Positions 26,216 to 41,200 of a stretch of 64,000 nt of DNA are shown here, in pieces. Position 1 is the first letter of the stretch; the number at the start of each line of letters is the position of its first letter. Under the pieces are notes generated by a model. The model did not search any database. It was given only the letters and a program-made list of their open reading frames with translations, and had not been told where the DNA came from. The DNA is from Mesaphorura yosii (Eukaryota; Arthropoda; Collembola; Poduromorpha; Tullbergiidae). Where the stretch lies: positions 62,001 through 126,000 of the forward strand of contig WIXG01000189.1 of NCBI GenBank assembly GCA_009869945.1, written 5' to 3'. A program made the translations under genes and the position numbers.

Positions 26216-29200
26216 ATTTTATAGGTTAGCCTAATATGAGTAGATTTGACCAAGTCAACGTATAGTTAGAACTAGAATATCGTATCTATTTTTTATCCGA
26301 ACGATGCCAAAAAGTATTTATCTTGCATTAAAGCAACACAAAAGACTTCGTTAATGCTTTCTTCGTGTACTGCCAGGACACGAACGAGAGCGTCGTATCC
26401 GAAAATTATATTTCAATGCCAAACTAGTGCTAATAAAGAATATACTACAGTACAGTGCGCAGAACCAGAATGTCAGCGCAGATGTCCCGTCACACACACG
26501 CATCGTAACAGTCAATTTTGCGTCAAAATCTGTTTACAGCATCTGCAAAAATTTAATAACCTTGGCTGGTACTAATCTCCAAGTTTCTGGCCCGCGCCCG
26601 AAAAAAAGTTTGCACATTACAAAAGAAACAGCCAGGCCAGTCAGCCAGCAGAGCCAGACACGAAAACCCGATATTCTGCGAACAGCAACGGGAAAGGGGA
26701 AGGACTGTTTTGAAGAGGCAAGGACAACATGTTCACTTATTTATGACTTCACTTCGACGACTTCGACTTCTCTCCGTCTCAGAGATAATTATCGGAACCA
26801 AGAGCAAAAGAAATGCCATTTTTCCATTTGCTCATTACTCTTCAATTTCAGGACTCAAGAACTCTTAACTCTTCCACAACTCGTCCTCGTCCAACTTCTT
26901 CGTCTTTCAGTAGGAATTCCAGAAACGTAGTTCAGTTGGCAGAAAATTCAAGTTCAAGTTCTCCCTTCCATTACACAGTTTGGCTGCATGGGATTGTCAA
27001 TATGAGCCGAAATTCCTCAGAAGGGTGAACGACGGACGAAGCACGACGTGTCGAATGCTGATAGTGATGCGTAAAAGACGAATGCGCTTAAACGGGGCTA
27101 AATCTATTGAAGATACCATAGATCAATACACCCAAAGCAAATGCTTTAAAACAGAAAAATTCCATTTTAAACTTTCGAAAGAGGATAATGCGTAATACCG
27201 TAATAGAGTAGCAGCAGCAAGGGAAGATGCGAACTGAGCACGGGAATTGGAAAGTGCGTGTAAAGTGTAAATCTTGTACTGCTACCGCGTCCCGCGTTAC
27301 TTCTCATCATCTCCAGCACTTTGAAGTCGGAGTGTAAATTCTTGTGACAGTTTTTTCAGTGTCGATTCTACCCCTACTCATCATTTCGCTTCATTTTCCA
27401 TTCTCTGTCATATCTTCCAGTCTCAAATCTTCCAACATTTGATATTGGCAAGATACGATGCGAAGAAAAGAGACGACTGTCTTTTCTAACTGACGAGACT
27501 ACTGAAGCTTAAGGAGCTAAGCGCCGACACTTCAACATTCAACCAGTTTTGCCTGCCACGCCATGCCGTCTCATACAAACATTTCAACTCATCGCAGGAG
27601 ACGTGGAGTTTGACATCTTTTGGTCTATCGTCAATCTCTCAGGAAAAGGGAAAACAAGAACCAGACACCAAGATTAAAGTTTTACACGAAATATTAAAAG
27701 GAAGAAATGAGAAAAATTTCCCAAGTGAGAAGAATATTTGTTATGCGTCGAAGGATATTGTTGGAGCGAGAAATAAAAATATGGAAAGAATACATAAAAG
27801 AATTTTTAACAACTGAATCTTGTTTCTTGTGCACGTTGAAAATCTTAGTATTTGTGCGCTTGCATGTTGTAATCGAATTATGCCACGCATTTTCTTCGCA
27901 CTCTCATGCCGTATCTTCCAAAGAAAGGGGATGGCAATGGAATTTTACCGGAAATTAATCATTGATTACAATTGTAAAAGGATTTATGTCAATTCCAAAA
28001 GTTACATCTTACTCATCAGGCAGGTTCAGGTCATGAGAAAGTCTGGATAATGGGACACTGAGGTCTAGCTTTGGATTAAGTTTCTAAGAGAGGGTAGCTC
28101 GTTTCGAGACAGATAAAGACATTAAGATAAAGTTCAAGGCAGCAGACTGCAGACGCACGCATCAAAAATGTGGTTGCCGTTGCCACTTTTTGACTTCACT
28201 TGATACCATTGTCATAACATGTTCAACCATAAGCGTCGTACTCGTACATGTCCAATGATGAGATGACACTGGCGACGTACAAAATATCAAGAATGAAATA
28301 TTAATTGTTCCGTCAGCTTTGTATTACGTTAATGTAAACATTTAGCATTCAATTTTCGTGGTAATCTTATCTGAACATTCACAAGTCGAGTCAGAGAACC
28401 GGGACAAGTAACGCATAAAATCAGACTACTTACACAACTCGGCTCGCTGTGTAAATATGCGACATCATCTTTCCCATGTCATCATCATTTTCTGTCAAAC
28501 CTAATTTTAATGGACAATTATAATGGTGCGATCTCAAGTTTCCATGAAAAAGCTACTTGAGCTAACCAACAACTTGGACCAAGTGCAGTGCCTAGTTACG
28601 GTTATCAGTGCATTTATAATTCTCGTGGTGCTGTCGTTTTACTCTTGCCTAATGTCTCATATTGTCTTGCTTCTTGAGAATTTATTTTAGTCGTCGGGTT
28701 AGCTAACCATTCGTCACACCGAAAATTACCAGTCATTTCAAGAATACTGCTAAAAATATTTCAGTCTAACTCTTTCTATCAGCAGCCCCTTAAGTACAGG
28801 AAGTACTTTAAGATCATGCCCTGGAACAAATTGTAATGTGCGCGTGAGCCCATTCTTGGTACATGTTCGATCGAAGGGCTTGAGAAAGTAAGACTTTAAA
28901 ACTTGAATGACCTTTTCCCTTCAAACTTGGCTCCAAGCATTTTGCCCTGCTGTTGTGTGGTATTTATTCCTGGCTAAAATAAATATCACGTCCGTTTCCC
29001 TTATCTTTGAAATTATTACTTTATTGCCATTAGTCACTCCCAAATTATAAAAGACCAATTTCAGTGGATTTCTGGGGCACAGTGCAATGCAGGAGGGTTT
29101 CATGTAGCGTGACTTTGAAGTGCATTAGTAGATTAGAGGAGAAAAGGCTAAGCAGTAAAATAAATAATCTAGTCGAGATACACTGAAATGAATTACCCGC

Positions 29201-32200
29201 CCGACAAATAACTTTAAGACATAATCACAATTTCACAATCGTGGAAACCCACAAAAAGTCATTGGTCGTACTGCGCCATAAATCTTGACAAGGGACTTTG
29301 TGCCAAAGCTGAGGCCTTGAAGTGAGGATAAATGGGATCAGCTTAGTTTAATATTTCCTTCAGATAATTATTCATTTAGCTCTGCTTGGGTCCAAATTCC
29401 AAAAGTGGTGAAACCATGGCCAGGCTGGGCAAATTCAGTACAATAGCTTGTAATGGGCCAGCAAAGTTTCAGACAGAAAAGGAAAAATAATTACCTAAAA
29501 GTTCTCCTGTGCGCACAATAGAGTGGATTTCTCATGGGATTCGCAATTCTATAGAAATTCAATCCTTGTGAGCCGTGTCGGCTCTTGCTGCTCATACCAA
29601 GCGTGCCTGCTAACCAGCCAAACTTACACCACGCGCTGCTGCTGCGTTTGTACAGTAAATCAATTCATTTCAATCGGCTCATGTTCAGATTTGGCAAACG
29701 TCACTAATTTAAAACAATCAAATCAAATTGAAAACCTTCACTCGTGTGCCCAAGGGGTTGGAATGAATTCAATGTTGTGCGCGAGGTAGTGAACAGAAAG
29801 AAGAGCGTAGCACCCTTCTCTCGAAATCAATGATAAGAATAACAAAAGGCTCTCATTTGCTCATTCATGGCTTGGCTGAAAATTGAATAACGTGAAGGGT
29901 ATTTTTCTGCACAAACACAGACACGGACACCGGCACAAATGCCAATTGTTTGTTCTTGCGGCCTCAGTCGTGTTTGTAACAAACCTGAACCACATTCGAC
30001 ATCGCCATTCATCATAATGGCACATCATCAAGCAATATTTGCATACGCCAGCCATAATTAATAATTTCTGTCCAAGCCAAGTAAACTTTCCCAAGTGTGC
30101 ATGAATAAAATATGCGAGTATGATGATTGCTTGCAAGTGAATAAGCAAACGGTGAACGCGTACCGTATCGCAATACGATATACGATACACTCGTTTCTGG
30201 AAACTTATGAAGCCGTTTCCTTCGTGCGTAATTATTTCAACCCTCTTGTCAACCCATGCCAGCACGGTCAGCACCACGTCACTTTTCCCCACATGCATGC
30301 GATACAAGTAATAAGTATCAGTTGACATACAACAATGACATTAGGGGAGAGAAAAGTAAGATTAGTCACTGCATTGTAGAGTATTAAATAAATTTTAGAA
30401 TTGCATGCAAGGCAATGATAACACTCCTTGTGGTGTAGCTGATGAGTTGAAGTTGACGTAATAGTACAACAACGCATTGTTCTCGTTCGAATCTCGTAGC
30501 TGCTCTGGCATTGCCATTGCCACTGCCAAGTCTATTAGTTTAAGCTACATTACGAGGTTCGAGTATGAGTGGGGAAAATAATGGAATTACTATTTAACTT
30601 GACATGCTCATCCGTACACGATTATAACGATGTGATGATGAGTAAAGCAGTAAAGAAGTGTTTATTTTATTGTAATCAAAATCTCAGTACCAGTAATTGT
30701 CATCTTCCAAAACCAGTATTTGGCATTGGCACTGTCTAACTGTTATGAATTATTTGCTTTAGATTGGAGAAGCCAAGGGCTGACATTTCATCCTCGTCTC
30801 CAGCCCAAAACAAAAAACACGCCAGAAAACAACAATAGCGCCTGTTGAATTTGGGGCATTCAATAATCCTCCCAAGCAGCGAGCCAACGAGACTCTCGCA
30901 AGGCAGTGCCAGTCCTCATTTTCCTGACAAGCAATGTTAACGTAGCTCCATAAAATGAAGCCGTTCAAAGTTCTACATGGAAAAATTGACATACGAGCCA
31001 CGGACTGGGACTGACTAGTTTCACTCAAACCGCAAGGGCTGCCATCAAAAATGCATCTTACAACTTTTCCTGTAACGAGTAGTAAGGCATTGTAAATCCA
31101 GTTGCCTCGTTAATTCTACTACGCCATTGGAATTGTAGATCAGAACAGGTTATACCACACATAAAAATGTCAAAAAATATTATTTAAGGTTTCTGTCTAG
31201 CAGGAGTCCCTTTCCATTCTTGTTTAAGGGTCAAGGCAATAATATAAAGAAGAATGCAGAACAGAAGAATTCTTTCACGAGCTTCTGTGAATCTTGAAGG
31301 TTACGGCACAAACCAGCTTAAATTTCCGTCCCCCACAAACATGAAATCATGGATGAATTCCTTCCTTGTCTGCCTTTTCAGTTTTCGGGCTATCTCTCGG
31401 TTTCTTTTTTCAAGATCATCCTATTAAAAATGAGCGCAGCGGAGAACCCATTTCAAATCTCGGTACTGCTCTTCTTTCCTCAAATCCACAAGAAGCTTGT
31501 CAAAAACACCATCACCACAGCGCAGCGGTTGCAAGGAGTCAAGAAGCAGAAAAGTGCACGCACTCCCGACCAGCGAAAATTGAGGGAGCATGATTTCTCA
31601 TTTTTACATGAAAATGGTTCTAAAATTAAGGTAATATTATTAAGCAACGAACACAAGATGTGGAGGAGTCATTTGGTTCTCTGCTGAGGTAAACGGCCTG
31701 GCCCGAGGGCGCTCTTTGCAAAAACGTACAAAAAATCAGACTATGGAAGCCCTTTTGTATTCGGCTGAAGAAAATTACAATGTTTCTTCTTCTAGCGTTG
31801 ATGCTACTTTTTGTGTACCGAAATCAGAGAAGACCATGGCGAAGGCGATGAAGAAGATGAAGACGAGAAGGAGGAGAGGAGAGACGATACCTTCAAGAAT
31901 ATTAACCCAAAACCCACCTTGTTTGGAGGTGCGCGTAAGCTTCGGCTCGTAATAATACGTACAAACTGAATATAAAATTTTATGTTGAACAAAGTTTCGT
32001 CGAGTCGTTGAGTTTCAGTTAAGGCATATTACACCGAGAATAAAAGCGCAGAACCGTAACGGATAAAGTATAATAAAAGCGCGATGCGCGAGTCAAGCCA
32101 AACCAAGTCGGACAACAACACCTGAAGAAAAGTATCGTATCGTATTTTATACGTGTAATATTATATAATGTTATTGCACACACAACAATGCCCTTGCACT

Positions 32201-35200
32201 TCTCTTCTGCGTGCGTGCATCTGCAACAACTCCTTTGACTTTAGTTGCTTACCAGCCAGAAGCCGTTGGCTTTTCCCTAATGCGTTTTCCACAGGGCACA
32301 AGGAGCTCGACGAAGACACACGAAACCAATTTCAGGTGTTCTTATTATGTCTCTCATGAGAAAATATGATCTTTTACTCGGAAACTGTCTCGAACAATGC
32401 AATTCGTGTAGTACCGAGCCAAGATTTGAACTTGAACATGAAAATCTTTCTTTTGTTATTTTTGTTCGGGTTCCTGCTGTCTGAAGTGCGTAATTCCAAG
32501 ACTCTAAACCCTGTCACATTCAAGACTCATAACGGAACGACACACCATACACCTACAAGCGAGTCGCACCACCATAGGATAAAATAGTTTTGCTTTTGCA
32601 GTCCTGAAGTTTTATTCAGCCATCGAGAATGCTTTACAAACACGTAAGAATGCTTGAATATTTTAGAGACAAAAGGTCCTTTGTATTTTTTCTCAGCCAA
32701 ATGACTTTCATTCAGACACATTTTTGCAATAAAAATGCAGAATTCAAATTTCTATTGATTTCGCACACATAAACAGGAAAGAAATGCGAAATATCAATCA
32801 TAAGTCGTAAAACGGAGACAGGCGAGCTTTTATCTTTCAATTTGGCTTCGCATTCCGAAATACCAAAACTGGCTTCTTTCTATCAACATTAAAATTTCGA
32901 ATGCGTAAACAAATGTCAATTCGATCCATGATACCCAACATTTCCTGGTATGATTCTTCAAATACTGCGTGCTTGTTTGGTGCTGCTACCGCACGTGCTG
33001 TAATTTTGCAAAATTCACTTTCTTCGTTCACGGCACACATTAAGAAAAACACAAGACAAACGCTCCGTTCGTTTAGAGATCAAATATTTATGATCTCATT
33101 CGTTTTTATGATAAATCTTCCAATGACTCATGCAAAGTGTGAGTGTGCAACACCAGTGCCAGTTTGGGCTAATGTATTCAAATGTCACACTAGTGGTGTT
33201 TCCTTCAGTTAGGAAGCACGTAAATTTAAGCAGTAAAAGTCCAAGGCCTTACTAAAGCATGGTCATAAAGCTGAAATCAGCGACACGCACAAAGAAATTT
33301 AATAATCCTCAAACTTCGTGTGTTCTGCTCTTGCAGAGTACGCCGAGTTGAAAGCATTGCCATTGAGAAAACTGAAGAGACAGAATAACCACGAACATTA
33401 CAGCAATGAAACTCAATTTGTGTAATTTTATTTTCAGGTCAATTGTGTCGACCGGAGGGCATGACTGAAGAATAAAAATTTAACCACAACAGGACTGAAT
33501 TTTAGTGCTCGTAAATAAATCTTAGCGAATTACTTTTTGCGAAACTTCACCCGGCCCAAACCGCAGAACACACAGGCGTCGAGACAGAACACTAATGCGA
33601 AAGGTAAATAATTTCAATTAGTAAAATTAAATTGGAGTTGGCATTTACGATCATGCCGATGCCCATTTCGAGTAATTTTGCGAGACACGTACAAAAGTTT
33701 AGATGCCACTACATGCCAGCTAATGCTGGGGAGAAAGTTGCAATGTACTTGCTACGGTGTCCGAGCCGGAATTAGCACCGTTCATTATTTTTTGCCACTG
33801 CCATAAATTTCCATCCTTCCGCGCCCACGAAGCCCATGTGGTCTCAACTCCCAAGAAGACTTATGACCGGCCTACCTAACCCTCCCGCTATTCGACTACT
33901 CAACTCCCTCACACTTTCACTGTACCACTTTTTCGGTCGGCCGTGGTCTGAAAGTCTCCGTGAATTTCCTCATTTCCTTCCTTCCCTCAATTATTACGGC
34001 AATCATGAATCATACCTTATTTACAGTGCGTGTCTCTGTTAATGCATCGTATATTTGTATGCTTTGCCTTCACTTTACTGTTTCCTTGCTACTTTTCCGT
34101 GGCGTGGCGTGTCGTGTAAGCGTACTCTATGAGATGGCATGGGCGAGACTGAGAATGAGGCTATGATGGGGCTTATCTGCTTATGTGTTTTAAATTCACT
34201 ACTGTGATTCGACCGATCGGCCGCCAAATTCCCTACCCGAACATGCGGGGTAACAAAATGATACGTCTGCTACGTATGAAATGCATGCACGACAGTGAAA
34301 ACCACTTTTATTAGATTAAGGGTGGAAGTTGCAGTGCAGTGCAGAGTGCAATAGCTTTCAATGCAATTCCATGCCGTACCGTACCGAAGTAACATAGCAA
34401 TATCGTGCTTGCAATAACAACTGCAGGCAGCCTCATCGATTTCCTCGGAAATTCGCCGTGTGACTAATCGTAAGAACCCTCTACATCATCATCATCTTTT
34501 AGAAGAGCTTAGCTCCTTTCTCCAGCCCTTGTCGCATTCTCCGGCCGGAGAATGACTTTCTCCCTATTTCCGCAACCCGTCTCTTTTATTTTGCCATCCT
34601 ATCACTGCTACAGTCTTTTTGAGCACTAAAAGAAGGAGAACGTAAAAAAAAACATTTCAAAGTGCGTAACTTTTAAATTTCACTTCAAGTTTAGTTTAGC
34701 GAGTCGGTAAGTTCTCATTCTTAAACTCCATAAATCCATACTATGGGAGACCATGAGCTGTCGCATCTGTATTGTGTTTTGATAACGATTTATGCAATCG
34801 AATTTTCAAGTGTTGATGGTTTTATGACTTTATATTCGCTCACTTTCCCTTTCCGTGCATTTCAGTCGAGATTTCTTCCGCTCCAGCCGAATATAAATTC
34901 AAGCGTGAGTATTAATTTGAAAATTCCACGCGTGCATGAAATTCGCTTAAACTCAAGATGACAACAGACGAGATGCATGACAATCGTCAGCAAGTGAAGC
35001 ATTCATCATTTTTATTTCGCACTCAAGAATATTTACTCAATCTTTCTCTCTCTCAATGCCACGTCGTGCCATATGAGACGAATGCCTTCGTGTTCCATGC
35101 GGGCCGGACGGCGGAATAACCCGATACGAGACATGATAACTGACGGGTGCTATAGACACTGTGTGGCTGGCTTGTGGCGACTCATTGTTCTCTCCAAATA

Positions 35201-38200
35201 ATCTTGTCTATTCTTCTTTTCATCCTCACTTACTCTGAACTCCGCTGCGTAGTCATTACAAGTATGACATTCACATCTCACCAAGTGTGGCTACTCTACA
35301 ATGAACAACAAGAGTTTTAACGCGAGATCTCCTCTCCCGGTCTGACTACTTCACTTCAGCTTGCACAAGACAAAACTAATAACACGAATAATAAATTCTA
35401 CCAACAACAGCGTGGATGATGCGCGGAGAGAAATAAAAATTACTACAATTTAATAGATGAATGAATGTATTCTTTTCTTTCTCCGCTGCTCGTGGATGAA
35501 ATAAGAATTACTGTTCCCTCTTTCATCTCGTCAAACATAAACCATCCATCACGCTCAAGTTCGCATCACTTGACTAAATCACAGAGACAAGTGCAGCTGC
35601 ATGCTGCTAGGGCCGTGATACCACATAGGGTCTGGAACAAATGTCCAAGAGAGATTTTGCCACCAGCATGCACATCACTGCGATAAGTGACTAACAATTC
35701 ATTACAATGTGACGACCAGAACTTTAAAAGTTCCGCTTATTCCAGACTGATTGCCTGTCTTATCATTAAACGAATACTTAAGCCTAAAGCTAAGGCACAA
35801 TCAATCTCCAGTTCATTTACACGCCCATCGGGTAGATTTCTTCCTGCCTTTTTGTTTTGATAGTCTTCGACGAGTCGCGTTATGGGCCACACTAAATGTT
35901 AATGAAAACGGTCAATGCCAATGTTTACAAACAGATAAATACTTCTTATTACATACCGTTCATGACTTCTCGACTTGTGAAGCAATTATAGGGGTATTAC
36001 ATTTCAAACATGGCTGCGGTAAGCTATTAAATGTTCGAATTAATTGTGTAAACATGGTTTGGACCGTTGCTGACATGGCACGGCGGCTCGCGTGACTGGT
36101 ACGCATTTTGCATAAACGTTGGCTGCTTGCTACGTGCTACCTACCCCATGCCGCCATGAGTCATGACCGGCTAAACTCCTTTGACCAATTGATTATGTAT
36201 ACTTCCATATCGTAAATCTGAACACAAGTCATTCATTAGCACGCTTGAAACTTGATTGTAACTGTGACTGAGAGTGTCGAGAGTCCACTACGCACTATTC
36301 TAAAGTTCAGCCTCATAACCCTTCCACTTGTAGTGCAGTGCGTGCGGGGCATGAGGTCATAAAGTCAAAGGTTTATCAACGTGATTTGGTTTAGTGCGGT
36401 GCTTGAAGACCATTAGTCATAATTGTCATTGATGAACTTCATTCGTCAAAAATGTCATCTTTCACTCAACCCTTCCTCGTATTCTTGTGCGATACATGCT
36501 TAACACATTAAAAAGTCACACTAATCTCCGTCTGCCATCAATTTATATTAAATGAGTGTATGAATAACTTAATTAATCCCTGCATTCCTTTCGTTTCACT
36601 CATAATCACTATCGCACATTCAACTTCAACCTTCGCCTTACATGCACGCACAGAAATTTCTGACTGGGGACTAGCGACGAGTGATCGCTCGCGACGAGGC
36701 AACTCAAAAGACAGACGCAGACGCAATAAAACCACTTGATAAAATGAAATGCAATCACTCGGCCCCTATGCATCCATTCAAATGCCTCGCGCGTTGTAAA
36801 TTGGGTGGGAAATTAAGTTAAAGGCTCAGAGTCACCAGCCACTTCAGAATTTGCAGGGCAGACGACTAACGGCTTTGTAGAAATTGTGATGTGATTAATC
36901 ATAGAATGATGAAACTCCAGTGATTGAGTCTTGAATCGAAACTACCCAAGCCTCATCTCTATTTCTCGTTCGCAGTCACGTCAGATCGTTTGATGAAGAG
37001 GATGACGAAAATTGAATATTTCCGTCCGCTTTCATAAAAAAACTTCTCACAAACAAAGTTGGACGTTTGTTGCTTACACTTACACCCAGTTTAGCAAACA
37101 ATTTGTTCCAGTTGAATATTGACCCTAAGGCAAGCTTGAGGATGTGCCGCCAAGCGTTGACTCACAAGATAATGACACCTCATGCTTGCTTAGTCAGACT
37201 ACCACAGATTAGACGTATAAACTCGCTTTTTAAATTGAAACAACCTATTTAGCTTGGCAAATTTTGGTCAATCCCATTCATTCTCAAACGCTAATTAGGT
37301 TAATTAAAGCCTGTGCAAGGGACGGATATGTGGACTTGCAACCAAATTCGAAAGTTCCATCGTGATTCCGGGTTCCAAAGCTACCATCCTTGTGACAATT
37401 TAACAATTTACAACAACTGTGAGCAAGATGTAGGCGCTCGTACGATCAAATTTAGCCCGAAGTCATTGTCGTACTTAAGTTAACCATACGGCTTTTGTTC
37501 TCTCGTACGTGCAACCTCTTCTTGGTGCTATTTTGTGAATCTTACAAAAATTGCATCAACCCAAAATTGCTGTTATAACTTGAATTGAAAACAACACTAA
37601 TGGGCCCACGAGCTTGCCTGTCGCTGAAGTTCATGGTCTTCTTTCGTTTAATAAATTACGCCCGTATGCTCGAGATCGAGAATGCTTTTTTAATCTACAT
37701 GAAGTATGGGATGGATGCAGATAAATCCATTCTCTGGTGTATGGCATAGTTTAAACGAGTGCAAATGAGGTCTGGCCTGGTGTCCAGAGCAGGCGAGCAG
37801 TGTACCAGACCAGAAACTCATCTCATCAATAAACAAGTGACACCAAAAATTCATTCGGCTAATGGGCCTTATGTGAATGTGATTGGACTGAGAAAACAAA
37901 CTTTGTCGTTCATTGCATGCATCGAGACCGTGATCGTGATCATGAGCGTCCATTTGTGTTTCCTTCATTTACTCTTCCTTCCATGCTCAAACTCGCCGCT
38001 CACGTACGATTTTCGTATGGCTAAGCGAGAATTAGGAAAATACGTCCCCGTGTCGCAGTCGAGTAGATTCCGGAGTAGAAAACAAGACGGGGTTCAATCC
38101 TACCAAATGAATCATTAGACAAGAACAAGATACATGACCATGACTCTGACTCGGATGAAACGGAAAGGAAGATGAGCCTACCTATTTCAACTTTTGTCTG

Positions 38201-41200
38201 AGTTCAAGGCAAAGGCAAATTAAATCTATCGTCTGCACTTTAGGGAAAACGACTGAACAAAGTTGGCGGCGCGGCGTCTCTTTACGGGAGGAAAGATATA
38301 TTTCCCCTGCTTTTGACAGAGATAGCAAACTCCTCAGTTTATTTGCAAAAGAAAGCACAATCCGAAGTAATTTGTCTTTCTTGCAATGCAAGGCATGGTG
38401 GTCATTTTGCTGCGCCAGAGACAGAGCATAAAAGAATAATAGAAGTCATGGTGAGTTGTGAGATTCATTCCTATATTACACGTCCCATTTGTATACAGGT
38501 CGCTGTGCTGTATGCATCGCTGTTGCTGGGTCTTGTTGCCGTATTTGCTCAGAGTCTGACTCATTTCATTTTTATGGTAAAATCGAAGGAAGATCGATGA
38601 GTCATAACGGAGTAATTTCGCACAGGCTTGGTCGGGACGAGTAAGTCGAGAGGGGTAGTTTGGTGATGCTCTGCGTATTTCTCATTTGTTCGCCGTCTTC
38701 CTATTGTTTCCGTGCTCATCGTTCACATAATATTCCGCGAGTCAGCCAGCCAGTTCCTTTTATTACTATCCTTTTATGTTTCATGAAATGATACCAAAGT
38801 CTTTTCGTCCATTTGGACAATTTGGAGAGAGTTTGCCACTCCACTTTTGAATCTATTTCGGTGACCCAGACATTTTTATTACTCATTCAATATTTGTGCA
38901 GTGCACAATGCCGAATGGCCGTAAAATACTACATGGGCTAAATGAAATAAATATTTCGCTTTAATTGGCCATGCCATGAGTTCTATGGATGTCCACAATA
39001 AAATTCAGATGGATGGGCTTTGCATTGCATGCATACTGCAAGAGGATCAATCATAACGGCAACAGCATCATGCAAAAATACGAGATGCATGTTTAATTTC
39101 TGCAAAATACTAATGGCTGTGACACTTCTCGAATATGAGCATGCATTTACTCGGAACAAGTGCGTTTTTCTGAATGCGTGGATGGTCTAAACAGTGAATA
39201 TTTTGGCGAGTGTCATGTTCGATACCTCAGTCTCCAACTACAGAACTTCAATTACGCCAACAACACGGCTTGCATACACGCACATTGCATTGCAGTAATT
39301 TCAAAATGGTTGACGGCCGACTCGAAACGAAGAAATGGAACGAGCTGCCAGCCACAATAAGTGCCGTACGCACTGCGCCTACTTTTGTCCGTTACACGTA
39401 CTTCAGCATCAGTGTCTGTGTTTACATAAATTAATTTAACGTCTTTTCTAGTGATTGAGTTCACACACATGCCAGCACAGTACAAAAGTGCTCAATTGCC
39501 GTGCCGATGCCGCGACCACATCCAAAGCCGGCAGAGACATCGAATTGAATGCCTTCACTGTTGGTTTAGGAATCGTACGCAGAGATTCGCTTTTTTTTAC
39601 ACTGTCATTCATCTTCGCACTTGTTTATACAAATAACGTAAAATGTACAGTTATAATTATGATATGCTGCTAGTATGCTGTAAAAGTAACTAATGAATAT
39701 ATGCAAAGAGCGTAAGAATGTCATTCGGAAATTTCTACTGGTTTGCCCCAATACCAATACCCAAATACCAAAACGTGTTTCCGGTCGCCGGCTCTAATAC
39801 CACAAGTGACAAAATGTATTAAAGTTCTGTGCTCATCGTCATCATCGAATTTAGGAGCGAGTGCACTTGCACTTCACTGCAACATGGTTTTCGGTATGCC
39901 TGATTTTCAGAATTGTCACATCACGCACGAAATTGTTCCAAGCATATGTTACGTGCTGCATGGATACAAAACCCATGAGAGTAAACGAGAAACTGAAAAA
40001 GGGTTAATTCCATAATTGCTTTAGCCTTCCCTTCTCTTACATTTTAGCCTGATCCAATATTGTTCTTTAATAACAGCCATTTTACAGTTAAAATTACAAG
40101 GTACCAGTTCCTCGTGGTCGTTTGCTCATTTCTTTTGAAATCCATTTCAGGCCGTGTTGTCTTTTACGTTACCTTCATGACAGTTTTCTTTCATTTGCTA
40201 ATGCTTTTGCTATTTTATACCGTCGACCGTCTAGGCTGTTATCTCAGCAGATATTTCTCAACAGCAAATATTACTTATGACTGCAACCCTTTTCGCTTCC
40301 TTCCCCTCAGAAACATAATCTTGGTTCCAAAGTTAAATTTCCCCACGACTTGTCTGCTTCCAAGACCCAAGTTGAGCCTCAATATTTCCTTTCAGCATTA
40401 TCAACCTGTTTAACTTTGCATGACATTTTTCTCCGTTTGGATTTCAGGCCAGTGTCACTTTGAAACTATATAAAAGTGTCATTTCTGTAGGTTGCTTGCA
40501 ATTGTCCCTGTCTCCTCTCCTCTGGAGCAGAAAACGAAGACATAAGACAAGACACGAACGCCATATCGAACGTGAAGGAAGCCATGCCTTGGCCATCGGT
40601 TAGTGCGATTGCCTGCGAAAGCACTGCAGAGTACCGTTGACATTCGACGGTTGTAAATAAGAGCGTTACTTGAGTACTGAGAGTGTTCAATGCTAGGCGA
40701 GAATTCAGAGGAATGTTCAGCTTCAGCAGTTTTACCATTCTATTGAAATCACGGAAAGAAAGGAGAACAACAACTGAACACGGCATACACGACACTATTG
40801 TAAAAAGAAGGCATAAATAACAAGAATGATGATGATGACAATTATGATAATAAATTATTCTACGACGACACGACAGTGCGACGTTCTTGCTCTTTTGAAA
40901 GCGCACACGTCTGCAAGAAAAGAGTACTTGTAGTCAGTCAAGAGTCGAGTCGGAGTTGTGATTGCAAAAGTATTACAATAAAACATAACAAGAGCTAAAG
41001 TCAAAATTGCAAATGCGCCATTTATCAAAAATGTACAAATTATGCAAAGCATAAAAATCTGTAATTAGACACTTCTGCTTCGCTTTTGCCTGTTCGCTTG
41101 ACTCGCTTCTTAAGAAGAAAATATCTTTGGCATGGAATTCCTTCTTCAGAAACGGATTACGTTTTAGCGTGTATTAGTTTGTTAAAAAGACTGGCGACGG

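Noticed and set aside
26427..26930. 167-residue open frame on the plus strand
   Set aside because: The composition looks random, no motif or domain is seen, and a second frame overlaps it. It lies next to the GC-rich relic and probably stays open by chance.
30425..30500. Possible tRNA (TAGCTGATGAG and GTTCGAATC words)
   Set aside because: The words resemble A and B boxes, but no acceptor stem or cloverleaf pairing could be drawn.
40466..40906. 146-residue open frame on the minus strand
   Set aside because: It has His/Cys/Leu runs from simple sequence, no family pattern and no splice partners.
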